Shown piece by piece: positions 20,752 to 32,715 of a stretch of 64,000 bases of DNA. The DNA lies in contig NZ_LSOF01000009.1 in the NCBI RefSeq assembly GCF_001592875.1, positions 92,737 through 156,736 of the forward strand, in the 5' to 3' direction. The stretch's first letter is position 1. Each line of letters begins with the position of its first letter. The notes beneath the pieces are model-generated. The model saw only the letters and a list, made by a program, of their open reading frames with translations. It ran no database searches and was not told the origin of the DNA. This DNA is from Pseudomonas sp. BMS12 (GTDB lineage Bacteria > Pseudomonadota > Gammaproteobacteria > Pseudomonadales > Pseudomonadaceae). The position numbers were made by a program, and so were the translations under genes.

Positions 20752-21339
20752 TCACTGCTGGCCGAGCAGCTGGCCGATGGTCGGGTCCTTGAAGGTACGG
20801 GTCAGAGCGTCGCTGAGCACATCGCTGACCAGCTTGGTGTTGGTCTCCTGGTTCGGCGCCATGCCGAAGCGCTGGTTGAGCGAAGCGCCATAACGGCCAC
20901 TGTAACGCCGGCTGCTGTTCTGCACGTCGGCACGGAAGGTGGCGCTGATATCCGCCTCGGTGACATACATGCCCTCCTTCGGCGACTGGTACTTCAGCTC
21001 GGCCAGAGTCAGAGTCAGTTGCGGCGCGTTGTAAGCATTGGGGCTGGGCGTGAAGCCGAGCAGGCGCACCGCGGCCTCGGCCTGGGCCTGCAGGCGCGGG
21101 AGGATGTCCTGACCCTGCACGCTGATGGAGCTGGTCTCCGGATAGAGACCGCCGCGAGTACCGAGCACCGGCGACTGGCGACCATCGACCACTCGCACCA
21201 CCACTGGCTGGCCCTGGCCAACGGCCGTCAGAGGCGCCGTCAGCTCGGGCTGCGGCTTCAGATTCTGCGGGCTGTGGGCACAACCGACGAGGGTAACGCC
21301 AAAGGCGGCGAGCAGACCGAACAACAGATGCTTCTTCAT
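20752..21339 (-). CDS. YajG-like outer-membrane lipoprotein, 195 aa
   Basis: An N-terminal signal with lipobox (LLAAFGVTLVGC, Cys near residue 20) predicts a lipoprotein. The body has the YajG layout: a conserved VVRVVDGRQSPVLGTRGGLY segment, then SISVQGQDILPRLQAQ, and a C-terminal LVSDVLSDALTRTFKDP. YajG lipoproteins lie in the periplasm at the outer membrane; their role is not settled. The leftward gene ends at the shared terminator. Confidence 0.82.
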   Translation of the reverse strand: MKKHLLFGLLAAFGVTLVGCAHSPQNLKPQPELTAPLTAVGQGQPVVVRVVDGRQSPVLGTRGGLYPETSSISVQGQDILPRLQAQAEAAVRLLGFTPSPNAYNAPQLTLTLAELKYQSPKEGMYVTEADISATFRADVQNSSRRYSGRYGASLNQRFGMAPNQETNTKLVSDVLSDALTRTFKDPTIGQLLGQQ

Positions 21340-21504
21340 GGGCGATCTCCGGAAAGGTGATGGCGAAAAATGGCCGGCAGTATAACCAGCGCCCCAGGCC
21401 GCCGACAGCTGTGTTTCAGACCCGCAGCAGCGTGCACGGTTCCTGTCATCGCCCTGTCACGCCCTGCATGGGATAAAGGCCCGGCCCATCTGGAGGAGTA
21501 CGAC

Positions 21505-21738
21505 ATGATGAGTCTCTGGTCCCTGTTCACCCCGCGCGCCCGGATGCGCCGCTACGCCCTGCTGGATGCCAAGGGCAACTGCCGCGCCCTGCGCGAATCG
21601 CGCCAGCAACCGACAGCGCCTGGCTGGGTCGAAGTCCATGAGCTGCGCACAGCCTGGCTTGGCCAGCCACTACCCGTGGCCGCCCGGGCGATGCCGCAGG
21701 CGCGCCCTGCACAGGCACGCCAGGCGCTGGCGGCCTGA
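21505..21738 (+). CDS. Small basic hypothetical protein, 77 aa
   Basis: A basic Arg/Ala-rich protein (SLWSLFTPRARMRRYALLDA). GGAGG lies eight bases upstream of ATG 21505, while ATG 21508 is also in frame. Third-position GC is high, in keeping with coding sequence. No family recognised; expression is plausible but unproven. Confidence 0.55.
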   Translation: MMSLWSLFTPRARMRRYALLDAKGNCRALRESRQQPTAPGWVEVHELRTAWLGQPLPVAARAMPQARPAQARQALAA

Positions 21739-21773
21739 TAAGCCCCATTCCCACGGCTTTGGAGCTAGCTATC

Positions 21774-21799
21774 TTTCGCGGCTAAAGCCGCTCCCACGA
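21774..21799. repeat. Pseudomonas REP-like hairpin
   Basis: CGCGGCTAAAGCCGCTCCCA, the GCGGCTaaAGCCGC palindrome with the CTCCCAC tail common in pseudomonad REP sequences; intergenic, single copy here. Confidence 0.65.
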
Positions 21800-21826
21800 A
21801 ATGCCTCGTGACAGGAGCGCAACCAC

Positions 21827-21853
21827 AAAAAAGCCGCCCGAAGGCGGCTTTTT
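21827..21853 (-). terminator. Terminator for mqo
   Basis: AAAAAAGCCGCCcgaaGGCGGCTTTTT, directly downstream of the leftward mqo stop. Confidence 0.88.
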
Positions 21854-21867
21854 CATTACGGTGCAGC

Positions 21868-23355
21868 TCAGGCCAGTTGCAGGGCCTTGGCGCTCTGCCC
21901 CGCCACTTCGCGGTACAGCGCGGCGTCTTCCTCCAGCACGCTCTCACGGGCCGGGAAGATTTCCTTCAGCTTGCTGGCCCAGGCCTCACTGGCAGCTTGC
22001 TCGGCAAAGCAGCGCTCGATCAGGTTGAGCATGATCGAAACGGTGACCGAAGCGCCTGGCGAGGCGCCCAGCAGGGCGGCAATGGTGCCATCCTCGGCCG
22101 CGACCAGCTCGGTACCGAACTGCAGGATGCCGCCTTTCTTGGCGTCTTTCTTGATGATCTGCACGCGCTGGCCGGCCACTTCCAGGCTCCAGTCCTCGGC
22201 CTTCACCTCGGGATAGAACTTGCGCAGGGCTTCCAGGCGCTGCTCCTGGGACTGCAGCACTTCCTTGATCAGGTAGCGAGTCAGGTCCATGTTGTCGCGC
22301 GCCACGGCCAACATCGGGCCGATATTGCTCGGACGCACCGACAGCGGCAGGTCGAGGAACGAGCCGTACTTGAGGAACTTGGTGCTGAAGCCAGCGTAGG
22401 GGCCAAACAGCAGCGACGTCTTGCCGTCCACTACGCGGGTATCCAGGTGCGGCACCGACATCGGCGGGGCGCCGACTTCGGCCTGGCTGTAGACCTTGGC
22501 CTGGTGCAGCTTGACCACTTCCGGGTTGTCGCAACGCAGCCATTGGCCACTTACCGGGAAGCCGCCAAAGCCCTTGCTTTCCGGGATGCCGGACATCTGC
22601 AGCAGCGGCAGCGCGCCACCACCGGCGCCGAGGAACACGAACTTGGCCTGCACCTCGCGGCGCTCGCCGGTCTTGCTGTTCTTGATGTCGACACGCCAGC
22701 CCTGGGCGTTGCGGCTGAGGCCGACGACCTTCTGGTTGTAGCTGACGCTGCTGTTGCCCTGGGCATCCAGGTACTTGAGCAGCTGATTGGTCAGCGCGCC
22801 GAAGTTGACATCGGTGCCATTCAGGGCACGAGTCGCGGCGACTTTCTCGTCGGGGTTGCGGCCCTGCATCATCAGCGGCATCCACTCGGCCATGGCCGCC
22901 TGGTCTTCGCTGTACTCCATGTTCTCGAAGGCATGGTGCTGGCTGAGCTTGGCATGGCGCGCCTTGAGGAAGCCGATGTCCTTCTCGCCGCGCACGAAGC
23001 TCAGGTGCGGAACCGAATTGATGAAGTGGGTGGGCGAACCGAATTCGCTCTTGCCGCACAGATAAGCCCAGAACTGCTTGGAGACTTCGAACTGGGTGTT
23101 GATCTGCACGGCCTTCTTGATATCGACCGAACCATCCGCCGCCTGGGGCGTGTAGTTCAGCTCGCAAAGGCCGGCGTGACCGGTACCCGCGTTGTTCCAC
23201 GGGTTGGAGCTCTCGATGGCACCGGAAGAACGCAGCTCGGCGATCTCCAGCGTGAGACCGGGGTCCAGCTCCTTGAGCAGCACCGCCAGGGTGGCACTCA
23301 TGATGCCGGCGCCGACCATCAGCACATCAACAGTTTCGTGATTGACTTGCGTCAT
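21868..23355 (-). CDS. mqo: Malate:quinone oxidoreductase, 495 aa
   Basis: The FAD-binding Rossmann start is [14 protein letters not shown] (residues 11-24). [20 protein letters not shown] follows, the conserved Mqo segment near the flavin, and the ending is [17 protein letters not shown]. Length agrees with Mqo. It oxidises malate to oxaloacetate at the membrane and passes electrons to quinone. ATG 23355 ([10 protein letters not shown]) is chosen as it begins the conserved region. Confidence 0.93.
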   Translation of the reverse strand: MTQVNHETVDVLMVGAGIMSATLAVLLKELDPGLTLEIAELRSSGAIESSNPWNNAGTGHAGLCELNYTPQAADGSVDIKKAVQINTQFEVSKQFWAYLCGKSEFGSPTHFINSVPHLSFVRGEKDIGFLKARHAKLSQHHAFENMEYSEDQAAMAEWMPLMMQGRNPDEKVAATRALNGTDVNFGALTNQLLKYLDAQGNSSVSYNQKVVGLSRNAQGWRVDIKNSKTGERREVQAKFVFLGAGGGALPLLQMSGIPESKGFGGFPVSGQWLRCDNPEVVKLHQAKVYSQAEVGAPPMSVPHLDTRVVDGKTSLLFGPYAGFSTKFLKYGSFLDLPLSVRPSNIGPMLAVARDNMDLTRYLIKEVLQSQEQRLEALRKFYPEVKAEDWSLEVAGQRVQIIKKDAKKGGILQFGTELVAAEDGTIAALLGASPGASVTVSIMLNLIERCFAEQAASEAWASKLKEIFPARESVLEEDAALYREVAGQSAKALQLA

Positions 23356-23736
23356 TAACGCTTCTCCAAGATCTGCAGTACCAAGCCGCTGAAATCGGCC
23401 TTTTGAGCCGCTCACCGACGTCTAATCACTGACAGCCAGACGAGTGTCTGGAGCTTCGGAGGTACTGGCATCGATGGCCGATGACCTGGCCTGATCCGAT
23501 CCGCAGCAACCTCGTCCGGCACGCCTGCCTGTGGGCAGCCGTGCGTTCAACTCTTTACCGACCCAGCAGTACCCGAGGGTTCTGCCACAGATGCTGCAAG
23601 GGACGCGCCAGGCGCATCGAACCCTGCAGGCACTTGCGGGCCGGGATTTTCCGGCGCGCACGATACCACTATTGCCGCTGATTCAGTCGCAAAAAATGCA
23701 CGAACCCGGTCAGACGGTCATTTTCCACACGAATGC
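23356..23736. other. 381-base intergenic stretch upstream of mqo
   Basis: The control region for leftward mqo lies here. No clear promoter boxes, repeat or RNA could be named, and no open frame has coding character. Confidence 0.5.
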
Positions 23737-24024
23737 TCAGGCTTTAGCCGCTTTTACCGCTTCTATATAAGGCTCGGCCTGACGCTGGTCCTGAATCAGG
23801 GCGATGAAGTCGTTGCCCTGGGCATCCTTGGCGTCGAGGTCGTAGCCGGCCTCCTTGAAGAATCCGAGGAAACGCTCGAAATCATCGATGCGCAGACCAC
23901 GGTAGGCCTTGACCAGCTTGTGCAGGGAAGCCGGAGTGGCATCCGCCGGCTCGACAGCGAGGAACAGCTTGATGGCGTCGTCGCCAATTTCTTCGCCAAT
24001 CACCTGTTTCTTGTCTTTACGCAT
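23737..24024 (-). CDS. PA4642-like small protein, 95 aa
   Basis: A small soluble helical protein: LHKLVKAYRGLRIDDFERFL and AGYDLDAKDAQGNDFIALIQ are its central stretches. Composition and size match the conserved pseudomonad family I recall as PA4642, which in P. aeruginosa also lies close to an mqo gene. ATG 24024 is preceded by GGAG at six bases; GTG 24027 is adjacent. The function is unknown. Confidence 0.72.
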   Translation of the reverse strand: MRKDKKQVIGEEIGDDAIKLFLAVEPADATPASLHKLVKAYRGLRIDDFERFLGFFKEAGYDLDAKDAQGNDFIALIQDQRQAEPYIEAVKAAKA

Positions 24025-24027
24025 CAC

Positions 24028-24292
24028 GCACTCCAGCTAGCGGGCATTACGGGGCCGGCAGTTTACCCTTGCCCCGAGCGCCACTCAACGCGACTAAAGC
24101 ACTGTAGGGGCTGGCCACGACATGAAAGTGGCTTGGCTTAAGGAGCAGGGCTCGAGAGCACGACATGCTGGCCGCTGCCTCAGCACAGAATGCTATCCAG
24201 CCATGCCAGCAAAATCTGACCGGATGGCCCCGAGGCTGACAGGCACCCCGTTCAGCGCCCCGTAGCAGCCAACATCAGCCATTACGCTAAAG
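24028..24292. other. Intergenic region upstream of the PA4642-like gene
   Basis: About 265 bases between the leftward small gene and the lptG terminator. Nothing recognisable was found apart from the terminator at its right end. Confidence 0.45.
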
Positions 24293-24321
24293 AAAAGCCG
24301 GGCAAATGCCCGGCCTTTTCT
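24293..24321 (-). terminator. Terminator for lptFG
   Basis: GCCGGGCaaatGCCCGGC stem flanked by AAAA and TTTT, just beyond the lptG stop. Confidence 0.87.
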
Positions 24322-24334
24322 TGACTCGCCTGGA

Positions 24335-25396
24335 TCAGGCCGCACGCCTGAGCAGGAACACCCCGGCCAGTGCGCAAATGGTCGCCGGCACGGCTACCGC
24401 CAGCAACGGCGAGAAGCCGAAGACCAGGCTGGACGGACCGAGCAGGTCCTGGGCAATGCGGAACACGAACCCCACCAGCACGCCGGTAAATACGCGCTGC
24501 CCCAGGGTTACCGAGCGCAGCGGGCCGAAAATGAAGGAGATCGCCATCAGTACCAGTGCGGCGGTCACCAGCGGCTGCAGCACCTTGGTCCAGAACGCCA
24601 GCCAGTAAGTACCGTTGTTCAGGCCCTGTTCGCCGAGGTACTTGATGTAACGCCACAGGCCCGTCACCGATAGCGCCTCGGGCTCAAGCACCACGGTGCC
24701 GAGCAACTGCGGGTTGAGCTCGACATCCCAGCGCTCACTGGCGACAGTTTTCAATTCGGTGTTGCGCTCATGAAACAGCGTGGTTTTGACGTCCTCCAGC
24801 TGCCAGTGATCGCCCTGGTACAGGGCGCGCCGAGCAAAGCTGGACGACAGCAGCTTGCGCTGGTCATCGAACTGGTAACGGGTTACACCGATCAGCTTGC
24901 CGTTGGGCTGTACGGCGTTTATGTGCACGTACTCCTGACCCTGACGGTGCCACAGGCCGTGCTTGGAGCTCTGCGCCTCACCGCCACCCTGCGCCAGGGA
25001 GCGCTGCGCCTGGGCCAGATTCTCGCTCCAGGGCGCGAGGTACTCGCCGATCAGCACTCCGACCAGCATCAGCACCAGCATGGGCTTCATCACCGCCCAA
25101 ACGATACGTCCGACCGATACGCCGGCGGCGCGCATGATGGTCAGCTCGCTGTTGCTGGCCAGGCTGCCAAGGCCGATTAGGCAACCGATCAGCGCCGCCA
25201 TCGGCAGCATCTCGTAGATGCGCCGCGGCAGCGTCAGCAGCACATAAATGAGCACGTCGAAGGTGCCGTAGTTTTCGCTCAGGTCGCCCAGTTCATCGAT
25301 GAAGGCGAACAACAGGGCCAGGCCGACGATGATGCCGAGTACCGCCAGGATGGCGAAGAACACGCTACTGCCGATGTAGCGATCAAGCCTGCGCAT
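24335..25396 (-). CDS. lptG: LPS export ABC permease LptG, 353 aa
   Basis: The protein begins MRRLDRYIGSSVFFAILAVL, the LptG start, with a membrane helix at once. Further helices are near residues 60-80 and 95-120 and at the C terminus (VGFVFRIAQDLLGPSSLVFG, PATICALAGVFLLRRA), with the large periplasmic beta-jellyroll between. It partners LptF to pull LPS from the inner membrane for transport to the outer membrane. The start is placed at ATG 25396, overlapping the end of lptF by 14 bases. Confidence 0.92.
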   Translation of the reverse strand: MRRLDRYIGSSVFFAILAVLGIIVGLALLFAFIDELGDLSENYGTFDVLIYVLLTLPRRIYEMLPMAALIGCLIGLGSLASNSELTIMRAAGVSVGRIVWAVMKPMLVLMLVGVLIGEYLAPWSENLAQAQRSLAQGGGEAQSSKHGLWHRQGQEYVHINAVQPNGKLIGVTRYQFDDQRKLLSSSFARRALYQGDHWQLEDVKTTLFHERNTELKTVASERWDVELNPQLLGTVVLEPEALSVTGLWRYIKYLGEQGLNNGTYWLAFWTKVLQPLVTAALVLMAISFIFGPLRSVTLGQRVFTGVLVGFVFRIAQDLLGPSSLVFGFSPLLAVAVPATICALAGVFLLRRAA

Positions 25397-26516
25397 GGGT
25401 CGCCTCCTTCTGTGCACGGCGACTGGCCAGCTTGAGTTGCATGGGCTGCCAGAGGAACAGGCCAGCACCGATCAGCAGGAACAGGCCGTGTACCCACCAC
25501 AGTCCCAGCTGCATGGGGATCTTGCCCTTGTCCAGCTGGCCGCGCGCGGCGATCAGCAGGCCGAGATAGGTCATGTACAGGAGAATCGCCGGCAGCAGCT
25601 TGAGGAAGCGCCCCTGGCGCGGGTTGACCCGGGCCAGCGGCACCGCCAGCAGGGTGACCACGAACACCAGCAGGGGGATGGACAGGCGCCACTGCAGCTC
25701 GGCCTGTTCGCGCGGCTTGTCGCTACCGAACAGCTCACGCGTGGGGATGGCCTCGCGCTCACCGATCTCGTTACTGACGTTGGGCTTGGGCAGCAGCACA
25801 CCGTAGGTGTCGTACTTGATCGCCCGGTAGTCGGCCTGCCCAGGGTTGCCGTCGTAGCGGTAACCGTTCTCCAGAATCAGATAGCGACTGCCATCATCCT
25901 GGATCACCTGACGGCCTTTCTCGGCCACCAGCACGCTGATATCGGCATTCTTGGCCTTGTCCTTGGCGGTCGCAGCTTTCTTCTCGGTAATGAATACACC
26001 ACTGAGTTGGCCACGGTCCTCGGACAGCGCCTCGGTATAGGTCACCCGCGAGCCATCCTTCATCGCCTGGAAACGCCCCGGCACCAGCGTATCGAACTCG
26101 GTCAGCGAGTCCTGCTGGTTGAGGATGCGCATCTGCTCGGTCACCCCCTGGGGCGCCAGCCCCAGACTCAACCAGGCCACCAGTGCGGCGACCAGTGCCG
26201 CCGGAGCCATGGTGTAGGACAGCAAACGGCAATTGCTCATGCCGGTGGCGGACAGCACGGTCATCTCGCTGTCCAGGTACAGACGCCCGTAGGCCAGCAG
26301 AATGCCGAGGAACAAGCCCAGCGGCAGGATCAGCTGGAGGAAGCCGGGCATGCGGTAGCCCATGATCAGAAACAGCACGCTCGGGTCCAGCACTCCCTGT
26401 GCAGCCTGAGCCAGATACTTGATGAAACGCCCACTCATGATGATCACCAGCAGCACGGCACTCACCGCACTGAGGGTTACCAGCACTTCGCGGGACAGAT
26501 AACGGAAGACAATCAA
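25383..26516 (-). CDS. lptF: LPS export ABC permease LptF, 377 aa
   Basis: The conserved start LIVFRYLSREVLVTLSAVSA begins with TTG at 26516, which I take as the initiator (Pseudomonas LptF typically begins IVFRYLSREV). The body has the YjgP/YjgQ permease fold: helices at residues ~15-35, 55-80 and 98-120, a periplasmic region, then three C-terminal helices including LLVFVVTLLAVPLARVNPRQ. It works with LptG and LptB in the LPS transport bridge. An ATG 36 bases upstream is also in frame. Divergent from pepA. Confidence 0.9.
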   Translation of the reverse strand: MIVFRYLSREVLVTLSAVSAVLLVIIMSGRFIKYLAQAAQGVLDPSVLFLIMGYRMPGFLQLILPLGLFLGILLAYGRLYLDSEMTVLSATGMSNCRLLSYTMAPAALVAALVAWLSLGLAPQGVTEQMRILNQQDSLTEFDTLVPGRFQAMKDGSRVTYTEALSEDRGQLSGVFITEKKAATAKDKAKNADISVLVAEKGRQVIQDDGSRYLILENGYRYDGNPGQADYRAIKYDTYGVLLPKPNVSNEIGEREAIPTRELFGSDKPREQAELQWRLSIPLLVFVVTLLAVPLARVNPRQGRFLKLLPAILLYMTYLGLLIAARGQLDKGKIPMQLGLWWVHGLFLLIGAGLFLWQPMQLKLASRRAQKEATHAQA

Positions 26517-26611
26517 ACCGGACGCTCCAGGGTTGTCAGGCTCAGGCGGCAACGCTCACACTAGCCGCACTCGGTTGGCCGGCCCGCCAAGGCGGACCTT
26601 CGAAAAAATGA

Positions 26612-28147
<1,536 letters not shown>

Positions 28148-28215
28148 CCCCGGGAGCCGGCCGGGTCATGCCGCCAGGAGGCATAACCCGGCACCAGGCC
28201 CATACATCCCCGCAG

Positions 28216-28232
28216 CCCGGATTGCATCCGGG
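28216..28232. repeat. Small palindrome after pepA (REP-like)
   Basis: CCCGGATtgcATCCGGG in the 112-base pepA-holC gap, a motif seen often in pseudomonad intergenic repeats; could also attenuate pepA transcription. Confidence 0.5.
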
Positions 28233-28259
28233 CCTCAGAATGATCGCCACAGGTCCACC

Positions 28260-28676
28260 ATGCGCGTCGAGTTCTACGTCCTCTCGTCCAACACCCCGGA
28301 AAGCCGCCTGCGCGCCGCCTGCCAGTTGGCAATGAAGGCCTGGAGGGCTGGGCTGCCAGTATTCCTGCGTGGCGCGGACGCCGATCAGTGCCAGGTATTG
28401 GACCAACTGCTGTGGAGCTTTCGCGCGGAATCCTTCGTGCCCCACTCCCCGGCCGAGGAAGATGCCCAGGCGCCAGTGGTGATCGGTCTGGATCAGGCGC
28501 CGGCACAAGCGGGCGGCGTGCTGCTCAACCTGCACCCGCATCTGTCGCCGCACCTGGCGCAGTTCACTCGGGTGATCGAGATCGTCAACCAGCAGCCTGA
28601 ATTGCTGGCCCAGTGCCGGGAAAATTTCCGCCAGTACCGCCAGCTGGGCCACGATCCACAGCGGGTCGAGCTGTAA
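28260..28676 (+). CDS. holC: DNA polymerase III chi subunit, 138 aa
   Basis: The sequence opens MRVEFYVLSSNTPESRLRAA and shows the chi features QLLWSFRAESFVPHS and PVVIGLDQAPAQAGGVLLNL, about 138 residues as expected. Chi pairs with psi in the clamp loader and contacts SSB during replication. It lies between pepA and valS as in other pseudomonads. Confidence 0.9.
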   Translation: MRVEFYVLSSNTPESRLRAACQLAMKAWRAGLPVFLRGADADQCQVLDQLLWSFRAESFVPHSPAEEDAQAPVVIGLDQAPAQAGGVLLNLHPHLSPHLAQFTRVIEIVNQQPELLAQCRENFRQYRQLGHDPQRVEL

Positions 28677-28736
28677 CCAGGCGCGCGCTCGGCGTAGAAT
28701 CTGACGCCTCGGCCACCCTCCCCGACCGTCACGTCT

Positions 28737-29228
28737 ATGGACAGCTCGCAACCACCCAAGCCCGGCCACCTGCTGGACGACCTCGAAGCCATTCGCCAAC
28801 TGCTGGAAAAGGAGCAGCTGGAGCCCCCGCTGCTCACCGAAACCCTGGATGACGACCTGCAGATTCCGCTGCTGTCGGAAATCATCGAACCGGGGCCCGC
28901 AGTGCCGACAAGCCCCGTAGCGCCCGCCGCGACAGCCAAGCCTGCCGCCAGCACCGCACCCTTGCCCTACCCCGCGCAGCCGGCCGTCGCAACGCTCCCT
29001 GCCACGCCCGCCGCAGCGAGCCCGGCCGCCAGACCAACCGCACCACAAGCGCAGCTCAACACAGTGCCGAACGGCCTGATCCAGAGCCGCCTGGACGCCG
29101 AGCTGCGCGCAGCGGCTCAATTGATTCTGCAGGACGTGATCGACGACTTCGTGCCGCAGATCGAGGCCGAGCTCAAGCGCCGCCTCGATGCCCGCCTGGA
29201 TCGCCTGATCAAGCAGCCCAAGCCCTGA
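28737..29228 (+). CDS. Conserved pseudomonad protein between holC and valS, 163 aa
   Basis: The N-terminal 50 residues are acidic ([16 protein letters not shown]) and the C-terminal 60 helical and charged ([20 protein letters not shown]); the middle is a Pro/Ala-rich linker of low complexity, about residues 54-105. No signal peptide. The family is conserved beside holC in pseudomonads but its function is unknown. Confidence 0.75.
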   Translation: MDSSQPPKPGHLLDDLEAIRQLLEKEQLEPPLLTETLDDDLQIPLLSEIIEPGPAVPTSPVAPAATAKPAASTAPLPYPAQPAVATLPATPAAASPAARPTAPQAQLNTVPNGLIQSRLDAELRAAAQLILQDVIDDFVPQIEAELKRRLDARLDRLIKQPKP

Positions 29229-29397
29229 CCTCGCCGCAGGGACCAAGGGGGCAACCAGCCCACTGCTCGCGATCACCCAAACCCGCCTGCCCAGCCCTGG
29301 TGCGCACGCCAGCCGGCGACTGGTGGCCCGCAGCGGGCGCCAGCCGTTATACTTGCGGGCTTTCCCGATCAGTTGCCAATACGGTCCCGCCGCACCC

Positions 29398-32229
29398 ATG
29401 GACAAGACCTACCAGCCCCACGCCATCGAAACCGCCCTGTACCAGAACTGGGAGGCGAACAACTACTTCGCCCCGCAAGGTTCCGGCGAGCCCTACAGCA
29501 TCATGATCCCGCCGCCGAACGTCACCGGCAGCCTGCACATGGGCCATGGCTTCAACAACTCGATCATGGACTGCCTGATCCGCTTCCGCCGCATGCAAGG
29601 CCGCAATACCCTGTGGCAGCCAGGCACCGACCACGCGGGCATCGCCACGCAGATGGTGGTCGAGCGCCAACTGGCCGCCGACGGTATCGGCCGCCACGAC
29701 CTGGGCCGCGAGAAGTTCCTGGAGAAGGTCTGGGAGTGGAAGGAACAGTCCGGCGGCACCATCACCCGGCAGATCCGTCGCCTGGGCAGCTCGGTGGACT
29801 GGTCGCGCGAGCGCTTCACCATGGACGAGGGCCTCTCGGAAGCAGTGAAGGAAGCCTTTGTGCGCCTGCACCAGGACGGTCTGATCTACCGCGGCAAGCG
29901 CCTGGTCAACTGGGACACCAAGTTCCACACCGCCATCTCCGACCTGGAAGTGGAAAACCACGACGAGAAAGGCTCGCTGTGGAACCTGCGCTACCCACTG
30001 GCCGACGGCAACACCACCGCCGACGGCAAGGATTACCTGATCGTCGCCACCACCCGCCCGGAAACCATGCTCGGCGACGCCGCCGTGGCCGTGCACCCGG
30101 AAGACGAGCGTTATAAAGCCCTGATCGGCACCTACATCGAGCTGCCGCTGGTGGGCCGCCGTATCCCGATCATCGCTGATGACTACTGCGACCCCGAGTT
30201 CGGCACCGGTTGCGTGAAAATCACTCCGGCCCACGACTTCAACGACTATGAAGTCGGCAAGCGCCACAACCTGCCGCTGCTCAACATCTTCGACAAGAAC
30301 GCCGCCGTGCTGGCCAAGGCCCAGGTGTTCAACATCGACGGCAGCGTCAACACCGAGATCGACGGCAGCCTGCCGGCCGAATACGCCGGCCTCGACCGCT
30401 TCGTCGCGCGCAAGCAGATCGTGGCCGCCTTCGAGGCCGCCGGCCTGCTGGAAAAGATCGAAGACCACGCCCTGAAAGTGCCGAAAGGCGACCGTTCCGG
30501 CACCGTGATCGAGCCGTGGCTGACCGACCAGTGGTACGTCTCCACCAAGCCGCTGGCCGAGAAGGCCATCGCCGTGGTCGAGAGCGGCGAGATCCAGTTC
30601 GTGCCCAAGCAGTACGAGAACATGTACTTCAGCTGGATGCGCGACATCCAGGACTGGTGCATCAGCCGTCAGCTGTGGTGGGGCCACCGCATCCCGGCCT
30701 GGTACGACGAAGCCGGCAACGTCTACGTCGGCCGTGACGAGGCGGAAGTTCGCGCCAAGCACAACCTCGGCGACGCGCCGCTGCGCCAGGACGAAGACGT
30801 GCTCGACACCTGGTTCAGCTCCGGCCTATGGACCTTCTCCACCCTCGGCTGGCCGCAGCAGACCGACTACCTGAAGACCTTCCACCCCACCGATGTACTG
30901 GTCACCGGCTTCGACATCATCTTCTTCTGGGTCGCCCGGATGATCATGCTGTCTACCCACCTGGTCGGGCAGATTCCATTCAAGACCGTGTACGTGCACG
31001 GCCTGGTACGCGATGGCCAGGGCCAGAAGATGTCCAAGTCCAAGGGCAACGTGCTCGACCCGCTGGATATCGTCGACGGCATCAGCCTCGATGCCCTGCT
31101 GGAGAAACGCACCAGCGGCATGATGCAGCCCAAGCTGGCCGAGAAGATCGCCAAACAGACCCGCGCCGAGTTCCCCGAGGGCATCGCCGCCTATGGTACC
31201 GATGCCCTGCGCTTCACCAACCTGGCGCTGGCCTCCACCGGTCGTGACATCAAGTTCGACATGGGTCGGGTCGAGGGTTACCGCAACTTCTGCAACAAGC
31301 TGTGGAACGCCGCCAACTTCGTTATCGAGAACACCGATGGCCAGGACACCGGCATCAATGGTGAAGCAGTCGACCTGTCGCCGGTCGACCGCTGGATCAT
31401 CTCCGCCCTGCAGCGCTGCGAGCAGGATGTGACCCGCCACCTCGACGCCTTCCGCTTCGACATGGCCGCCCAGGCACTCTACGAGTTCATCTGGGACGAG
31501 TACTGCGCCTGGTACCTGGAGCTGGTGAAACCCGTTCTCTGGGACGAAAGCGCGCCGATCGAGCGCCAGCGCGGCACCCGCCGCACCCTGGTGCGCGTGC
31601 TGGAAGTGATCCTGCGCCTGGCCCACCCGTTCATGCCCTTCATCACCGAAGAAATCTGGCAGCGCATCAAGCCCCAGGCTGGCGTCAGCGGCGAAACCAT
31701 CATGCTGCAGGCCTGGCCGGTGGCGAACGAGAGCCGCATCGACGCCGCCGCCGAAGGCGACATCGAGTGGGTCAAGCAGCTGATGCTCGGCGTACGCCAG
31801 ATTCGTGGCGAGATGAAGATTTCCATGGCCAAGCGCATCGACATCATCGTGCAGAACGCCAATACCGAAGACCTGCGCCGCCTGGCCGACTTCGAGCCGC
31901 TGCTCAGCAAGCTGGCCAAGCTGGAGTCGGTGCGTGTGCTGGCCGGCGGCGAGGAAGCGCCGATGTCCGCCACGGCACTGGTCGGCGAGATGGAAGTGCT
32001 GGTGCCGATGGCCGGGCTGATCGACAAGGACGCCGAACTGGCGCGCCTGGACAAGGAAATCCAGCGCCTGCAAGGCGAAGTCCAGCGCGTCGGCGGCAAG
32101 CTGGCCAACGAAGGCTTCGTCGCCAAGGCGCCAGCCGAAGTGCTGGAGAAGGAGCGCGCGAAGCTGGCCGAGGCCGAGCAGGCGCTGACCAAGCTGGTCG
32201 AGCAACGCGAGAAGATCGCCAACCTCTGA
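29398..32229 (+). CDS. valS: Valyl-tRNA synthetase, 943 aa
   Basis: The class Ia HIGH-type motif is HMGH at residues 47-50 and the KMSKS motif sits at 544-548, with an editing (CP1) domain between. A C-terminal coiled coil (residues 880-940: [20 protein letters not shown]) is typical of ValS. It charges tRNA-Val in the cytoplasm. ATG 29398 ([10 protein letters not shown]) is the conserved start. A rho-independent terminator follows. Confidence 0.95.
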   Translation: MDKTYQPHAIETALYQNWEANNYFAPQGSGEPYSIMIPPPNVTGSLHMGHGFNNSIMDCLIRFRRMQGRNTLWQPGTDHAGIATQMVVERQLAADGIGRHDLGREKFLEKVWEWKEQSGGTITRQIRRLGSSVDWSRERFTMDEGLSEAVKEAFVRLHQDGLIYRGKRLVNWDTKFHTAISDLEVENHDEKGSLWNLRYPLADGNTTADGKDYLIVATTRPETMLGDAAVAVHPEDERYKALIGTYIELPLVGRRIPIIADDYCDPEFGTGCVKITPAHDFNDYEVGKRHNLPLLNIFDKNAAVLAKAQVFNIDGSVNTEIDGSLPAEYAGLDRFVARKQIVAAFEAAGLLEKIEDHALKVPKGDRSGTVIEPWLTDQWYVSTKPLAEKAIAVVESGEIQFVPKQYENMYFSWMRDIQDWCISRQLWWGHRIPAWYDEAGNVYVGRDEAEVRAKHNLGDAPLRQDEDVLDTWFSSGLWTFSTLGWPQQTDYLKTFHPTDVLVTGFDIIFFWVARMIMLSTHLVGQIPFKTVYVHGLVRDGQGQKMSKSKGNVLDPLDIVDGISLDALLEKRTSGMMQPKLAEKIAKQTRAEFPEGIAAYGTDALRFTNLALASTGRDIKFDMGRVEGYRNFCNKLWNAANFVIENTDGQDTGINGEAVDLSPVDRWIISALQRCEQDVTRHLDAFRFDMAAQALYEFIWDEYCAWYLELVKPVLWDESAPIERQRGTRRTLVRVLEVILRLAHPFMPFITEEIWQRIKPQAGVSGETIMLQAWPVANESRIDAAAEGDIEWVKQLMLGVRQIRGEMKISMAKRIDIIVQNANTEDLRRLADFEPLLSKLAKLESVRVLAGGEEAPMSATALVGEMEVLVPMAGLIDKDAELARLDKEIQRLQGEVQRVGGKLANEGFVAKAPAEVLEKERAKLAEAEQALTKLVEQREKIANL

Positions 32230-32246
32230 GCCAGCCCAGCGCTGAC

Positions 32247-32280
32247 AAGGCCCGCCGTCGCCAGACCGCGGGCCTTTTTT
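32247..32280 (+). terminator. Terminator of valS
   Basis: AAGGCCCGC/GCGGGCCTT stem followed by six T. Confidence 0.88.
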
Positions 32281-32443
32281 CTGTCACCCGTGTCGATATA
32301 CGGCAAAAACTTGTCACAAGGCGCGGCACGATAATTGCGCCGGCCTGCGCTTCCCAGTAAGGTTCCGAAGCTGTCCCGGCCACGAGCTGGGCGGCCATAA
32401 CAAGAAAGACCGCAAATCAGCGGCCAGACCAAGGGAGCCACAC

Positions 32444-32689
32444 ATGACCCCAGCCGATCTTCTGCTGGAGGGTGTCGAGCTCATGCTGTTCGGCATGGGC
32501 ATCGTTTTCACCTTCCTCATCCTCCTGGTATTCGCCATTCGCCTGATGTCGCGCCTGGTGGCCCGCCTCGCACCGGAGCCGGCACCGCTTGCCGTGGCCA
32601 CCCCGGCCATACCCAGCGCCCCCGTCGACCCCGACACCCTCGCCGCCATCCAGGCCGCCATTCGCCAGCATCGCGCCAAGCGCCGCTGA
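32444..32689 (+). CDS. oadG: Oxaloacetate decarboxylase gamma subunit, 81 aa
   Basis: A short protein with one membrane helix (residues 13-35, [20 protein letters not shown]) and a Pro/Ala-rich cytoplasmic tail ending HRAKRR, the OadG layout. It anchors the alpha subunit to the membrane beta subunit. First gene of a three-gene operon in the usual G-A-B order. Confidence 0.88.
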   Translation: MTPADLLLEGVELMLFGMGIVFTFLILLVFAIRLMSRLVARLAPEPAPLAVATPAIPSAPVDPDTLAAIQAAIRQHRAKRR

Positions 32690-32715
32690 ACCGCCCTTTT
32701 CGGAGAAAGCAGAAG

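Noticed and set aside
21808..23358. 516-codon + strand frame over mqo
   Set aside because: It is an antisense shadow of mqo; the minus frame has the FAD motif and full Mqo similarity.
29347..30762. 471-codon minus frame over valS
   Set aside because: Antisense shadow; valS has both synthetase signatures on the + strand.
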